This document shows, one piece after another, positions 1-11,294 of a DNA stretch of 64,000 nt. The position numbers and the translations under genes were made by a program. The number at the start of each line of letters is the position of its first letter. Position 1 is the stretch's first letter. Location: contig JBCAML010000001.1 of assembly GCA_038503075.1 (NCBI GenBank), positions 1,860,001 through 1,924,000 of the forward strand. Direction: 5' to 3'. This DNA is from Gyromitra esculenta (taxonomy: Eukaryota > Ascomycota > Pezizomycetes > Pezizales > Discinaceae). The notes beneath the pieces are model-generated. The model made no database searches and had not been told where the DNA came from. It worked only from the letters and a program-made list of their open reading frames with translations.

Positions 1-666
1 ATCGGAGGAGCTCTTGCTTCCTCTCGGTAGATGGCGCCACCAATGAACTTGATGCACTCATCTCATCCCGAGCATCTCGTTTGCACAGTGCGCAGACTGA
101 TCCGTGCAAGGGTTAGGGTCAAAATTTGGACGATATCTCTTTTGGACGAAAGTGCTCAAAGTAAGAATGGTAAAGGCTGCTCTTGCTTTCAATTTCGGTG
201 CCAATACCTTTGACACTACCTAAACTATCTAAACCTAGTTATTACCATACAACAGTACTACAACTTTAATAAACATAAAGAAACTAACAGGAATGTCAAG
301 TTCCACCACAGCCGTATTTACGTATACAAGCATATATACATTCATATCGGCTTAAACTCCACCTCCATCCAAAACCAACAACCTTAACTAATACACTCAA
401 AAGTAAGCGACTTGAAAAATCAAAACAGTGGATATAAAAAATAGCTGGATTCACGACAACGGTTTTAGCTGGTTCTAAATTCCTTTCTCGTTAATGGGGA
501 CGAAATCGAACACTGACGGCGGTGTTGTCAAGTTCCACCTTAAAGGCCAACATAGCATCATTTGCGAAGACCTTTCGCTTCCGGTAGTGCTGACAAGAAA
601 TGTTGCCATAAATATTCGTCGCAAAATAGACCAATAGACTGTAAGTAAAACCAACTCTTCACTGCG
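1..666. other. intergenic, 3' flank of the bZIP gene
   Basis: No gene recognised. Short open frames here have no family resemblance. A telomere-like AAGGGTTAGGGTC sits at 108-120 as a single short patch and is probably chance. Confidence 0.5.
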
Positions 667-1898
667 TCAAATTCTATCCAATATCCCGAATAGTACCGCA
701 TTGTCAACATGGCACTGGCCGCTTTCCATCATCTCCGGTGAGCATATCTCGTTTATTAGGTGGCTAGAATTCTCGCCTGGAAGACCAGGGTGTAGTTGGT
801 TGATGAATGTCTGGGCAAGGCGACAAGGAGTCGTGGATAAAGCGGGTGCCGTTTGATAGGAACATCCAGATGGCGGAGACACACTAGTGGAATACATAGG
901 GCGTTGAGGGCAGCAGGATGATGAGGCAGCTAAGGGAGAAGGGGAGCATTGAGATTGCGTATTTGGATAAAATGAATTCTGTAGTTGGGGACAACAAGAA
1001 TTGGAGGAAGAGGACATGTTAGGAGACATCTGGTATGAAGTGTATGTTGGAGATGGTGTTTTAATTATTGGAGAGGTATATGATTGTTGGGATGGCGAAG
1101 AGGATATGCCGCAGTTGTAGTAATTGTTCATTTGTGCTGAGGACGGTGGGAGCGTATAGTGTGGGACCGGAACAGTTGTAGGTGTGGGTATGGGTGTAGG
1201 ATAGTTGGACGAGTTGTACCGCTGTGGAGAGAGTGATTGTGGTGGAGGCTATTTAGAAAGATGTTAAACTTCAACCACAAAATTGAATAAGTAATAGCAG
1301 ATGCAGCAGAAAAGTGTGACTACAATAAGACGCGAAAAAAGCATACTTCCGACGTTGCAACGGCTAACGCGAGCAATCCGGCTCCCTTTCCTCCGCCCCG
1401 ATCCGCGTCCCTTGCAGCGACCATTCCGGTAGAATTCCGCCTTTCAGTCACTGTCCTGTCTGGAGCTCTCGTAGGTTTGCACTGTAATCCTGCCCCCGCC
1501 ATTGGCTCACCACCACAGGGGCGCCTTCCTAAGACTTTAAGAACTCCCTCGACAGCTGTTTCCCCATCCATACTACCTTCTCCTCCCTCCTTCAAAGTTT
1601 TCTCGATTTCGCCATCAGTCACTCCGCGTCTTTTTAGCATGCTTCGAAGGATTTGATTCTCTCGAACCACCTTCTTCGCGGCATTTTGAATTTCGATATT
1701 TGCTTCCACTCCGATCCTCTGGCAGGTTTGAAAACGCGTTTCTAACGATAACAAATACTCCTTCTTCCTTGCTCTGCTGCGACGTTGGTTTTCTCGCAGG
1801 CGCGAGGCGTTAACGGCAGGACTACCACCAGCACCAGCAACAGACGAAGAGGTTGATGAAGCTGGCGAAGGCGCAACGGTACTCGAATTTGGTGTCAT
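667..1898 (-). CDS. bZIP transcription factor (fungal GVEA type)
   Basis: Predicted nuclear DNA-binding regulator of 377 aa in two exons: 1898-1347 and 1248-667. The intron at 1346-1249 has GTATGC..TAG ends and is in phase, joining 184 codons to 39 codons upstream of the second-exon ATG. Residues 33-47 form the basic region (RENQRRSRARKKEYL), followed by a short leucine/valine-rich zipper with the GVEAN and AAKKVVREN motifs. These motifs mark a large mould-specific bZIP family, often with paralogues linked to stress or secondary metabolism. The middle and C-terminus are Ser/Pro/Cys-rich with several CC pairs. The last 50 residues hold a conserved-looking CRLAQTFI..L segment. The start is the first ATG of the exon. 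The target genes are unknown. It lies about 5 kb from the arsenic genes and is not obviously their regulator. Confidence 0.85.
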
Positions 1899-4318
1899 GA
1901 TAAAGACTAAATGCTATCACCAAAGCTATGATGTGCGGCGTCGTTGATGGGGGGTTCGTTCGAATTTAGTATGTTGCGACATTTCGCCTGTCTTATCATC
2001 GTGCGCAAAGGGGATGGACATGTCGCACAAGTTAGTCAGCCCCCCACGAAAAAGCAGAAAGAAAAGTCCAAGCGTTTCCATTTTCAGAAGCACTGAAATT
2101 ACAACTAATCCCTTGGTTATAATCCAGTTCCCCGGAACCTGGGCGCCAGGGGTGTCCTTCGCTACCAGCTGCAAAGTTTTATTCTCTGCAATTGGGTTTT
2201 GCAACCCACAAAATACTTTATATCGCGCAGGAGTATAGTTCGACTTTTAGCCGATACAAGCGTAAAAGAGCGAAGTTGATAGCAATTGAAATGGGTCAAA
2301 AATAGGTTCCCGAAGATAATTGATTTCCCATGGCGTTCTAAAGAAATTAATAATTCTAATATAGTTGTGCCGCGTGTACACCAAGAACCAAAACCCACAG
2401 TCAGCATCTTACCCTACTTAGTTTAGTGATAGAGTGACCAAGCGTAGATCAACAGAACATCCCCACGATTTGGCCACCTACCACCATCGCACCTCCAAGG
2501 TCCATTAGTTGAAATGCCAACTGTTGCATCTGCAAGTATGATAGTATGATACCTGATGGCTTTCTTTGGCGGAGAGACTCCGAAAAAAAATCGAAGTTGA
2601 AAATCCTACCATAATCCCACAAGATTCCTGGCTCGGCAGGCTTGCAGCCGAACGTGCGTGGGGGACACATTCACGAGAAGTGATGATGATGGTACTGGTA
2701 ATCAGTGGATCAAATAAATCCCTACTGTGATTTTTGCATGACTTAGAGCTTTTGTTGAAATAGCACACTTCCGTCAATGGTATAGCCTCCGTTTACTTGA
2801 GCTAAGACTCAAAAGTCGAATAAATCACCCTGCACCCTGCGCACTGAAAACTGATAAGATGGGGAGAGTGGGGAGAAGAAAACTTAAAGAATTACTTACC
2901 CACGTGAGATGTGACAAGCCGGAGCTAGCTCCGTTAAACCTTCCAAACCGATCGGGGTCCTTTTCACAGTCACTTTTCTGTCGATGATTTTAGTTCCAGT
3001 GAATTCTATTAGTTTGCGTTCCACAAAAGATCTCAAACAGAGATCCCGTAATAATCCGACCATTGGTTGATCTCAGTGATAAGTGATTAGTTCGCTAGTT
3101 TTAGCCCATCGACTACTAAAGGTCTCATGTTAGTAGATTTTTTTTTTTTTATCAGCGATACGAGATTTTCCTATCCCAAGCTATGGGTGAGAAATCGACA
3201 TGTGGGTTGTGAAATTTAACGGACTCAAGAGTGTGACCGGGTTTTAAATTTTCAGCGAGTGCAGTCAAAGTGCTTGTGTTACGCGCTAGATAGTAGGTCT
3301 GTGATTGGATCGTTCTAGCACAGAACAATGTGCAGCCGATCAAGAAGAAAGTGTCCAGGTACGTGGCTAAGAAGGATGAAATTCATCTGAAGTATGGGCT
3401 TCATTGAAACCCATATAGGTTTTTAAAGTGTTCAATCGGGAATCTTATAAGACTATCTAGAGTATTGGTCCTGAAACGAATCAAGCATAGAAGGCACGTG
3501 ACCAGGTTATGTCATAGGTAATCACTCGATTCGAAATCTCCTTCCACACACTATTCTCACGGGATACCAGAGGTCCAGTAGATTTCCCCAGATGAAGAAC
3601 GTGTTCGAACTCTCAAGATAAGTATGTCCGGTTTGATAAGAAAGAAGATACCTACGTGGCCGTGGGGGAAGCTGAATTGTAAAGTCGAAACATGATGTAG
3701 GTCTGGAAAACGCTCTGTTGTCAATTTATATTGAACCCGGTTTTGGCCGACAACTTTGCGCCACCAATGTGCCCTACCAGTCTTGTCAGAAATTTCTTTA
3801 CATCCAATCTTGATCCCTGTGAAAAAATTTTCAACAACCCTCGTCCAATAGTCGATTGTAACTGATCAAGTGCCATCCCCTTAGTTTTTGTGTCCTGTAC
3901 GAGGAAACTTGGTTCAGATCTTGAGGATGGCGAGTAGTAGGGCGTGGAGATGATGGATTACAGATTTGGGGCCATACCCCACCCGCTGGGGACGCAAACT
4001 AGAATGGAGTCCGCCGAAGATCTTTTCGAGATGATATGATGGATGATCGATGTTGGGGTAAAATTTCGTTCTGCATACTCAGCAGTCACCGGGCTCGTTT
4101 ATAGCTATTTTGGGAAAGCTGCCCTATGTGCAGCACTGATCTAGGAGTGGATAGAAGACTGGTTTTGCGAAGATAAAAACTATGTTATCTTCTAGGCCCG
4201 ATCTCGGCTTTGATACATGTAGAAGCGCACTTATAGCTCATGAAACTTACTAGAAAGCGCCATTCTGGAGCAAATATTCGCCTTCAAGCTCAATCGCCGT
4301 TGGGCGGCCAAAATGTCG
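1899..4318. other. intergenic, no gene recognised
   Basis: About 2.4 kb without a coding stretch I can support. It contains a T-run near 3140 and one TACATGTA palindrome at 4214-4221. The 5' leader of the bZIP gene should lie in the first few hundred bases. Confidence 0.5.
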
Positions 4319-4929
4319 CTACACAACTCCCAAAGGAACCCTTCCGTTAGAGTGTTCCTTGATAAAGATTCTCACGCCAGGTTCTACCCTCCCACTCCGC
4401 ACCATCACACCCACTGCCCCCGCTTTCCGCTTAATAACTCTCCTTATTTCCAGATCTTTCTCCGTGCACTTCCTTTGTAGACCTTTTCTGAACTTATTAA
4501 TTTGTTGACATGGATTCCTGAGCCCTGAGACTTCAACAACTGGGTGCCCGTCTCCCTTCGTTTCATTTTTATCCCCTCCGAGGGTCAAAAACGTAGCTTT
4601 GCTCCCTTCCCTAACTCCAAAACTGCGATTTCGCTGGTGGTGATATTTTCGCCCAAATCACCTGGCTTAGCCTCCCCCCAACCTTCCTCAATGCTCTAGC
4701 TAACCTCCTTGAGTAGTTCTGGGGCGATGAAATGCACTTGGCGCAAATTTGGCTCGCTGGGATTTGATTTGATACGATAAAGGTGTTGGGTTGTTATGCC
4801 TGCGTGACAATCGCCTTCAATGCCGAGATTCTCGAGGAGGTTGATCGAGGAAACAGGTGATTTTGAAAATGCGTGGGAGCCAGAGATGGAAACGGAATAC
4901 ACTTCCCCAGAGAGGGTTGTTATCGGCAT
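4319..4929 (-). pseudogene. MOSC-domain protein, decayed copy
   Basis: Two adjacent minus-strand frames together read as one MOSC (molybdenum cofactor sulfurase C-terminal) protein. The N-part, 4929-4696, shows SGEVYSVSIS, the family signature GIEGDCHAG and PNLRQVHFI. It then meets a TAG at 4698-4696. The same frame continues past the stop with PGDLGENITT, a classic MOSC block, until a TGA at 4587-4585. The reading then moves to the neighbouring frame with VVEVSGLRNPC, holding the conserved Cys, and a KAGAVGVMVRSG block that runs to 4319. One nonsense codon plus one frameshift, in the five-A run (+ strand) at 4587-4591, explain all of this. No GT..AG intron removes both. It may be a pseudogene, or the two lesions could be assembly errors. 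Intact relatives bind sulfur or Moco ligands; the substrate here is unknown. Confidence 0.8.
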
Positions 4930-6992
4930 TGCCTATGAGGATAATGTCAATTGTTTCTCGACAGCGATGCTGTCCGCTCAGTGTGCCATGAAGCTATATA
5001 TGTTTGTTTTGAGGGGCTGTGCCCGAGGTGGTGTGGTCTTGTCCTACATTTTCGGAGGCTGCCGACTCGCCAAGCCGAACCAATGGTCACAGCCTCGAAC
5101 AACGCAGTTTAAAAAGAAAGTCCATCTTGTTCATGCGAAGCTTGTCATGAAAGTGACAGGTTTGCCGATAAATTCCGAACATTCTCTTCCCGGTAGCTTA
5201 CAAACGCCGTTTAGTGCTTCGTCATTTGTATTGAGTAATATCTCAGTTTTCTCCCTTGAATTTGTTAACTTCCTGACTTTAGCTTTTACTAACCAAGAAA
5301 GTTGCTAGCTGAAATCGGTGTGTAAAGGAAGTGTGTCTGTAAAAAAGAGTGGTTCGACCACGTACCTTCAATCACCCTCAAACCTACATGTAGTCTTATT
5401 ATCGGGTGTTGGATGGGTGTATCATGCTGTCATCAGGGAAACTTCTTCTATTATTTCATCAGCAGCAGCCAGTGTACATCCCATGATATTAGGATACGAC
5501 CTGTTTAATGCCTTTGATGTTACATGCTCTGCAATTATGGTCTGCCGAAACGCAGTTAGGATTGCAGCTTAAGCTCGCAAGATCTGGAAATGAAAGAAAT
5601 GAAAGAAAAAGTTAAGGCAGGATAAGGCGCACATTATCAATGATAATTTGTCTCGTCTCGCAACCGTTCGGTAGCCCTTAAATGGGTATAAGTTCCTTGA
5701 GTCTCGCTGAGTATACTTCTCGAATAGCGGTTTAGTAGATAAGATTTCTTACCATTCGATCGATCGAACTTACTATAATATCTCAAGACATTAATACTTT
5801 TCGAAAACTGGTACATATCATCTAGAGGATACTATCTCATAACTTCCTTGGGCTTCTGTACTCTTGTGCACCGGATATTCCGGTGATACTGTGCTTGTGA
5901 ACCGCGGGGCTAGGCCAAGATTACATTAACGGGATCGGCAATAGAACTACCTATAATTCCTGGGAAGCAGGAGGTTCTGAACCCAGAGATTTATGGTCAA
6001 GTTATACTGTCAGTGATAAAGGAATGAGGGAGCTAGATCAAGGATACTGACGAATTATTAAGCACTCTGACACTCTGAACCTTGTATTAAAATCCAGTAT
6101 GAACGAAATGGAAATCAAAACGGAAATAGTATTGTTGGCTGAAGTGAGGAGTCTTTAGAAATTGAGTTGTTGGAGCAACTTTCTAATATGGGGCCCTTCT
6201 AGCGTGGCTTCGGAGAAGGCTCAGGAGATGAAGACTAGTGTGGGAGGAAAGCCCATGGCCAGGTAAACAGGCACCCGGGAAGTTCTGGAAGGATATTGCC
6301 AGGTATATAGATGGAAGCGCGTTGTCAGCCTGTAGAGAGGAGTCTTGTTCACGCCATAACTTAGGCTCCATGCAACATTCTTGTAACCAGTAAAAACAAC
6401 GAAACAGCGATTTAGTGGGTCAAAAGGTCAGCCCGCGGAAAATCATCCAATCGACCCTGCCCGTCCCTATTATTTCAACATGAGCTCCTCCCAACAGGCA
6501 TAAAGAACCCGAAAATGGGAATGAGAATCAACCAACCAAGTCGTGTATGTGCTGGATTGAAGTGAACCAAAAATCATTGCTAGCAAAAATCATTTTCGGG
6601 TTCTTTATGCCTGCTGCGAGTACTTATACCGTCCATAGAACCAGAAGAGGGAGCTCGGACCATGTCTAGCCAACTAATCACCGAGCTATGATTAGGCAAG
6701 TGACGTTAGATGACAGTTAATGGTACTAGAATATCATTTTACGATTGGAATTGAAGATATCTTGATCTACTATCCCCTATAAAACAGATACGATGCTGGT
6801 CATGCCGAAACATGGTGATCTGTTGTGGTAACGAAAATATCAACCTGTTTCACGATTGTTTCACGATTGCAAATCTCTATCTTCAATATCGTTCATAGAA
6901 ATAACACGTCTATTCTAGATCAGCCCAGGGCAAGTGAGCGGCACGTGAAAGACACGCGCGCCGATATGTCGAAGCCTCCGCTTACAACTAAA
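4930..6992. other. intergenic, no gene recognised
   Basis: About 2 kb between the MOSC remnant and the arsenate reductase 3' end. It holds the inverted-repeat element at 6495-6613 and a TACATGTA palindrome at 5385-5392. The open frames at 4820-5308 and 5318-5572 show no family features, and the first overlaps the MOSC remnant antisense. Confidence 0.45.
6495..6613. repeat. 119-bp inverted-repeat element with perfect 23-bp arms
   Basis: The left arm at 6495-6517 (CAGGCATAAAGAACCCGAAA..) is the exact reverse complement of the right arm at 6591-6613. The 73-bp centre has no coding content. No clear target duplication is visible. This is a small foldback or MITE-like element in the 3' flank of the arsenate reductase gene. 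Confidence 0.75.
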
Positions 6993-8009
6993 TCACTGAA
7001 TAGTCTTTTGTTCCTTGTTCCATGCACTCGGATCATAGCCATCTATAAACTCTAACCGCTTTCCACCCATATTCACCCATCCCGTTATTCCATCCTCCAA
7101 TGCATAGCTTTTTAATTTTTCATCATTTTGCTTATTGATGTAGTCCTGCATCCAAGCAGCAGCTCGAGACCCGCGCCCTCGGGAAGATCCTGCAGCTTCG
7201 GCGTTAAATCAATGTGACTGATGGGCTTATTGGCTGTTCGAGCAGTACTTACCACAATAGAAAACGACAGAGTGTACTCCCGCGGCAGTAAAGAGATTGT
7301 ACAATGTCGGGATAGAATGATACATGCTCTGTGCAGGGAGGTTTATGGAACCCTTGATTGTTCCGCCCTTTTCAATTACAAGAGATGTGAGTAGGACCTC
7401 GAGAGACGGAAGAAAAATAATAATTACGAATTACAGAGGGAATAAGTGCAGCCCATGGCCGAGGCAGGTATCCTGCAAGCTTGCCCAGGGGGTAATAAAA
7501 GTAATGGAATTGATCAGACATAGGCTGTCGTCATGTGCCCAGAAGTTACTGAACCCATAGGGCTGCAAGATATAGAAGCGAGCAGTAGTATATGTGGGTA
7601 ATTTTTGTAGTGGGTATAATGGGGAGGAGGAAAGAGCCATCAAGTAAAACACACGACACATTTCACTATCAGGACGATATCAAAAAAGAGGTCGACTCAG
7701 AGGCTGCTTAGGTGACTGGATGAATGAGTGAAATCCCGTGCAACAATCGTTGGCTATCCCCTTGTCCCGCTAGGGAGAAAGAAAACGAAAAGAAATGGGG
7801 CCCAGTCGCAGACCGCGCGGCAAGTGACGAACAGTAACTGAACTTACTTCATGGTCATTGCGTCTTAAGTCGACTAAAACAAAGTCACGCCCTGCAACCC
7901 CGTTGTTGGATTCCATCCATCCTACAACAGTAGACTGTGGTAGAAAGACCGTGGTTGAGGTGGGCTTTGGATAAGCCGAGTGCCATGGCAGCTGCTCGGG
8001 TACAGACAT
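6993..8009 (-). CDS. arsenate reductase, Acr2/Cdc25-type rhodanese
   Basis: Predicted 157-aa cytosolic enzyme reducing arsenate to arsenite, in three exons: 8009-7848, 7367-7253 and 7189-6993. The first exon starts at the only good ATG and ends in AGRDFVLVDLRRNDHE. The second continues GGTIKGSINLPAQS, the rhodanese fold seen in Acr2, Cdc25 and Ibp1. The splice between exons 2 and 3 creates the catalytic loop CGSSRGR, a CX5R motif with Cys92 and Arg98. The C-terminus has the usual GITGWVNMGG. The CX5R loop matches Acr2/Cdc25-like enzymes rather than sulfurtransferases. Intron 1 is about 480 bp, far longer than any other in this window; intron 2 is 63 bp. It is transcribed divergently from the ACR3 pump, with 497 bp between the starts, which strongly supports the arsenic role. 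An alternative is an Ibp1-like phosphatase. Confidence 0.85.
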
Positions 8010-8506
8010 AACTATACGGCAGTCAAGGAAATATAATGTTCTTTGAAAGATGAAGCAGTGTTTCTAGGGATTTGATGGCTTGCTACGGTCTACGGCGAAG
8101 TTCTTAAATTGTAGATTGGGTTTGAAAGGGGCAAGTCACCAGTATGGCAGCTATTGCCTGTCATCTGTCTATCGCTACTGGCTCAAGTTAGGGCAGACCC
8201 CCCGAAAAACGTGCTTAAGTGGATGGCAAACGATCACTTAACCAATCGGCGGGATGTCTCGTATATTTTCCCGAATGTCACTAATGGCAACACAATGCCA
8301 TTGACGACCAATCATGGCTCAGGGGCATGTCACCCCCTGACCGGCAACTGCCGCTTTAAGAGAGCCAAAAGGTTCAACATATAAAAAAACAGTCAACGAG
8401 CGAAACTTATACGCGAAAGCATTGTTCTCTCATTAACATCTTACTAAAGGAAAGCGACCCGGTTATATCCCCCCAGGACGAGGGCTAAACGAACATCACG
8501 GAAAAA
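8010..8506. promoter_or_regulatory. shared promoter of arsenate reductase and ACR3
   Basis: This 497-bp gap separates the two divergent start codons and must carry both promoters. CCAAT boxes are visible on the plus strand near 8236 and 8308. I did not find a yeast Yap8-type TGATTAATAATCA site. Arsenic-responsive control is inferred from the gene pair only. Confidence 0.5.
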
Positions 8507-9846
8507 ATGTCAACAACCGGCGCCGTTGCCAAGGACATCGAAGCAGGTGTTTCATCCTCCAAAGCTTCCACTCAGGATGTAACAAAACCTCCGTCAGAGT
8601 CGCAAGAGGGTTGTAATACCTCTTTGTCCGCTTTTAAGCAACTAGGGTTCCTGGATAGGTTCTTAGCCATATGGATTTTCTTCGCTATGGCTATCGGGAT
8701 AATCTTGGGGTATTTTGAGCCCTCGACGGGACCAGCACTACAGAAAGGCGAATTTGCTGAAGTTTCTATTCCTATCGCCGTTGGGCTGTTGGTCATGATG
8801 TACCCGATCCTATGTAAGGTTCGATATGAGACATTGCATCAATTGTTGAAATTGAGGGCTTTGTGGATTCAAGTTGGATTTAGCATTATTGTGAATTGGG
8901 TTTTTGCACCCCTCGTTATGGTAAGACTCTGATTTCATAAGATATTAATTTTTTGTATGATTCTAAGTATTCACCTGATTGATTGACAATTCTGCTTGCA
9001 AATAGGTCAGCTTGTCTTGGGCCTTCTTGCCAGACCGCAACGACCTCCGTGAAGGTTTAATACTCGTAGGTATTGCTCGGTGCATCGCTATGGTTTGTCA
9101 ATATCCTTCGCAAAGGTAGCTGGTAGTGAAGTAAATACTAATAGTATTTTTAGGTATTGATCTGGACCGAACTAGCTGCAGGCGACACAGATTACTGCGC
9201 CATGCTTGTAGCTCTGAACTCGTTCCTACAGATCATTCTATTCGCGCCATTAGCGGTTTTTTATATAAATGTTATCTCCGATACTGACAGAGTCGAAATA
9301 TCCTACTCGACAGTTGCCATTTCAGTAGCCGTCTTTCTTGGTATCCCACTGGGCGCTGCTATTGTTACCCGGTTAGCTCTTCTACAGTTCGTCTTTAAGG
9401 GCGATGTCGAAAAGTACAACCGTAACTTCGTCCGCTGGGTTTCTCCATGGTCCTTAATCGGTCTCCTGTTCACAATCTTGGTCCTTTTTGCGTCGCAGTC
9501 TCGCAATATTGTGTCCAAGATCACTTCCGTACTTCGTGTCTCTGCGCCATTGATCGTCTATTTCATCATCCTATTCAGTGTCACTCTTGCAGCTTGTAGA
9601 TACTTCGGAAACGGGACGTTCGCGGGCGGTAGGTTGGGGAGGTGGGGTTACAAAACTACAGTGACGCAAGCACTTACGGCGGCGAGTAACAACTTCGAGT
9701 TGGCAATTGCGGTTGCAGTGGCTTGCTACGGCCCTGCCTCGGAGCAAGCGCTGGCGGCGACTGTTGGACCGTTGATTGAGGTGCCAGTACTACTGGGTTT
9801 GGTTGAGGTTGTTAAATTTCTGAAGGGGAGGTGGAACTGGAAGTAG
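8507..9846 (+). CDS. ACR3: arsenite efflux pump ACR3
   Basis: Plasma-membrane arsenite exporter of the ACR3 (BART) superfamily, predicted 397 aa. Exons are 8507-8920, 9006-9092 and 9154-9846, with GTAAGA and GTTTGT donors and TAG acceptors, all in phase 0. The protein starts with a polar N-terminal tail, then FLDRFLAIWIFFAMAIGIILGYF. About ten hydrophobic segments follow. The signature GIARCIAMVLIW spans the second splice site and contains the Cys (about residue 163) that is essential in characterised ACR3 proteins. LAAGDTDYCAMLVALNS and NNFELAIAVAV are further family blocks. Length is normal for the family. It sits head to head with the arsenate reductase, so arsenate is reduced and the arsenite exported by neighbours. 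No frameshift or truncation is seen. Confidence 0.95.
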
Positions 9847-10231
9847 ATGTGGTGATGTCGATGATGTCTTAGTTTCTTTTCTTTTCTTTTCTTGGAGGCT
9901 CGGCTGCAGCTGGATATCGATAGGGAATAAAAACGAGAGTGTATCAATTTTAGTGGTATAAAAATTGACGAGAAAAGTATAGTAAATAATATACGTTCAA
10001 TGAAGAGTTTAAGCTTGATTCTGAGGAGTCCTAGTGAAAGGGTCAAACTGCAATCAGTGTTATGGAGAAAGATTACGGACTAATTTGCCCTGCTGGGCTC
10101 AACTGCACCAGCTAGCATTGGCAATGGACAAAAATAACAATAGTCGAACCGCGGGTACGTACTGCTATATCTTTGAATACATGATACAATAAACTGTAAT
10201 AATGTACTTTATAATATAAAACCATATTACT
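9847..10231. other. 3' flank between ACR3 and the 10.2-kb gene
   Basis: AT-rich 3' region shared by two convergent genes. A (TTTTC)n-like stretch lies near 9880. No gene is seen. Confidence 0.5.
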
Positions 10232-10630
10232 TTACGCTGGTCCACCGCCTATATCCTCCTGCCCCGCCTGTATCGCCCTGCTCCTTTTATCCTTTAAGGT
10301 ATGCTTAGATGCGCCGAAACTCTTCCCGCCACTTGAATCTTGCCCCATTCTCTTTGCTTCGACGTCAACAGGCAACTGATCCCCGGTACCGGTGATGACT
10401 TCGCCAGTCAAGCCGCTGTCAGCCGTATCGGAAGGCATATCGGTAACGTTATCGACAATGGCAGGGTCTAAAGGGTTTGTACGGGTCGTGGCTCTGTAAG
10501 CCCTTTCGGCCTTTTCATTGCGGGAGGAAGGGATAGTGGGTTGAGTGCCCGAATCGGAGGGGATGGAGGTGCCGTGGACGGCCAGGTCTTCAAGTCTTCC
10601 GCCACGACAGGCTTCATCTTCATTGGACAT
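10232..10630 (-). CDS. small hydrophilic hypothetical protein
   Basis: A single-exon 132-aa frame starting MSNEDEACRG. I do not recognise it. The protein is polar, rich in Gly, Asp, Thr and Ser, and likely disordered. It has no signal peptide or membrane segment. Its composition and KRMGQDSSGG/KDKRSRAIQ blocks look protein-like rather than random, and it has an isolated ATG and stop. It ends 385 bp from the ACR3 stop and is convergent with it. It could be a lineage-specific gene or a chance frame. Confidence 0.5.
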   Translation of the reverse strand: MSNEDEACRGGRLEDLAVHGTSIPSDSGTQPTIPSSRNEKAERAYRATTRTNPLDPAIVDNVTDMPSDTADSGLTGEVITGTGDQLPVDVEAKRMGQDSSGGKSFGASKHTLKDKRSRAIQAGQEDIGGGPA

Positions 10631-10910
10631 ATTTGAAGTATCTAGGGTAGGAATTTGTTGTCTTGCTTTGTGTATGCGAAGATTGATTGCCTACCTGTGA
10701 GGACGTAGGTTCGCGTTCTTATATCGCTCACATCTGGAGCACTGTATTTGGGTTGCAAAGACGATGTCACGCCAACGTAAAAGTGACCGTGATGCTTTGT
10801 AACTTTCAGTACACATATGAAAATCACTGACTAGGATCCAAACTGTTCTGATTTCTGCCTCCATACCTGAGTAAGTATCTAGAGTAGAGTACAGAAAACC
10901 TCCCGTACCT

Positions 10911-11156
10911 TGTACTACGGGCGTAGGGGTAAATATGACGAACTGTGGCGTACCTTCTCCGACTTCTCAGCAATCATATCTCCTCAACATCAATACAGTT
11001 ATCAATTTCTATTTGATATAGTATCTAGAACAAAACTTACTTTGCACTGTTACATTTATTTTCATGATCGGGCTAGGAATGTGGTTTGTATTTTGTGTTA
11101 TCGAAAGCAACTTCTGTGGCACAGTTCTCGTCATTTACCCCTACATCCGTAGTACA
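10911..11156. repeat. 246-bp MITE-like inverted-repeat element
   Basis: The left end at 10911 begins TGTACTACGGGCGTAGGGGT. The reverse complement of the right end, finishing at 11156, reads TGTACTACGGATGTAGGGGT. The match extends imperfectly to about 40 bp on each side (TGACG, AACTGTG). The interior is non-coding; the 80-aa frame across it is incidental. It lies between the 10.2-kb gene and the PAF-acetylhydrolase gene. No convincing target duplication is seen. Confidence 0.7.
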
Positions 11157-11294
11157 TATGAGCTTGGCGTAGCAATGACGTTAGGCAATTCGAGTTTAAC
11201 GTGACAACGCGATGGTGGCAACCAAGTCCAAGCTTCGATTGAACTCGAAGTCTTCAATTCACTCCTTCAGTATAGCTACTAGTAACCCCTAATA

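Noticed and set aside
4820..5308. 162-aa plus-strand frame
   Set aside because: It overlaps the MOSC remnant antisense and shows no domain. Its length is an effect of the complementary coding sequence.
10910..11152. 80-aa plus-strand frame
   Set aside because: It lies wholly inside the inverted-repeat element and has no protein-like composition.
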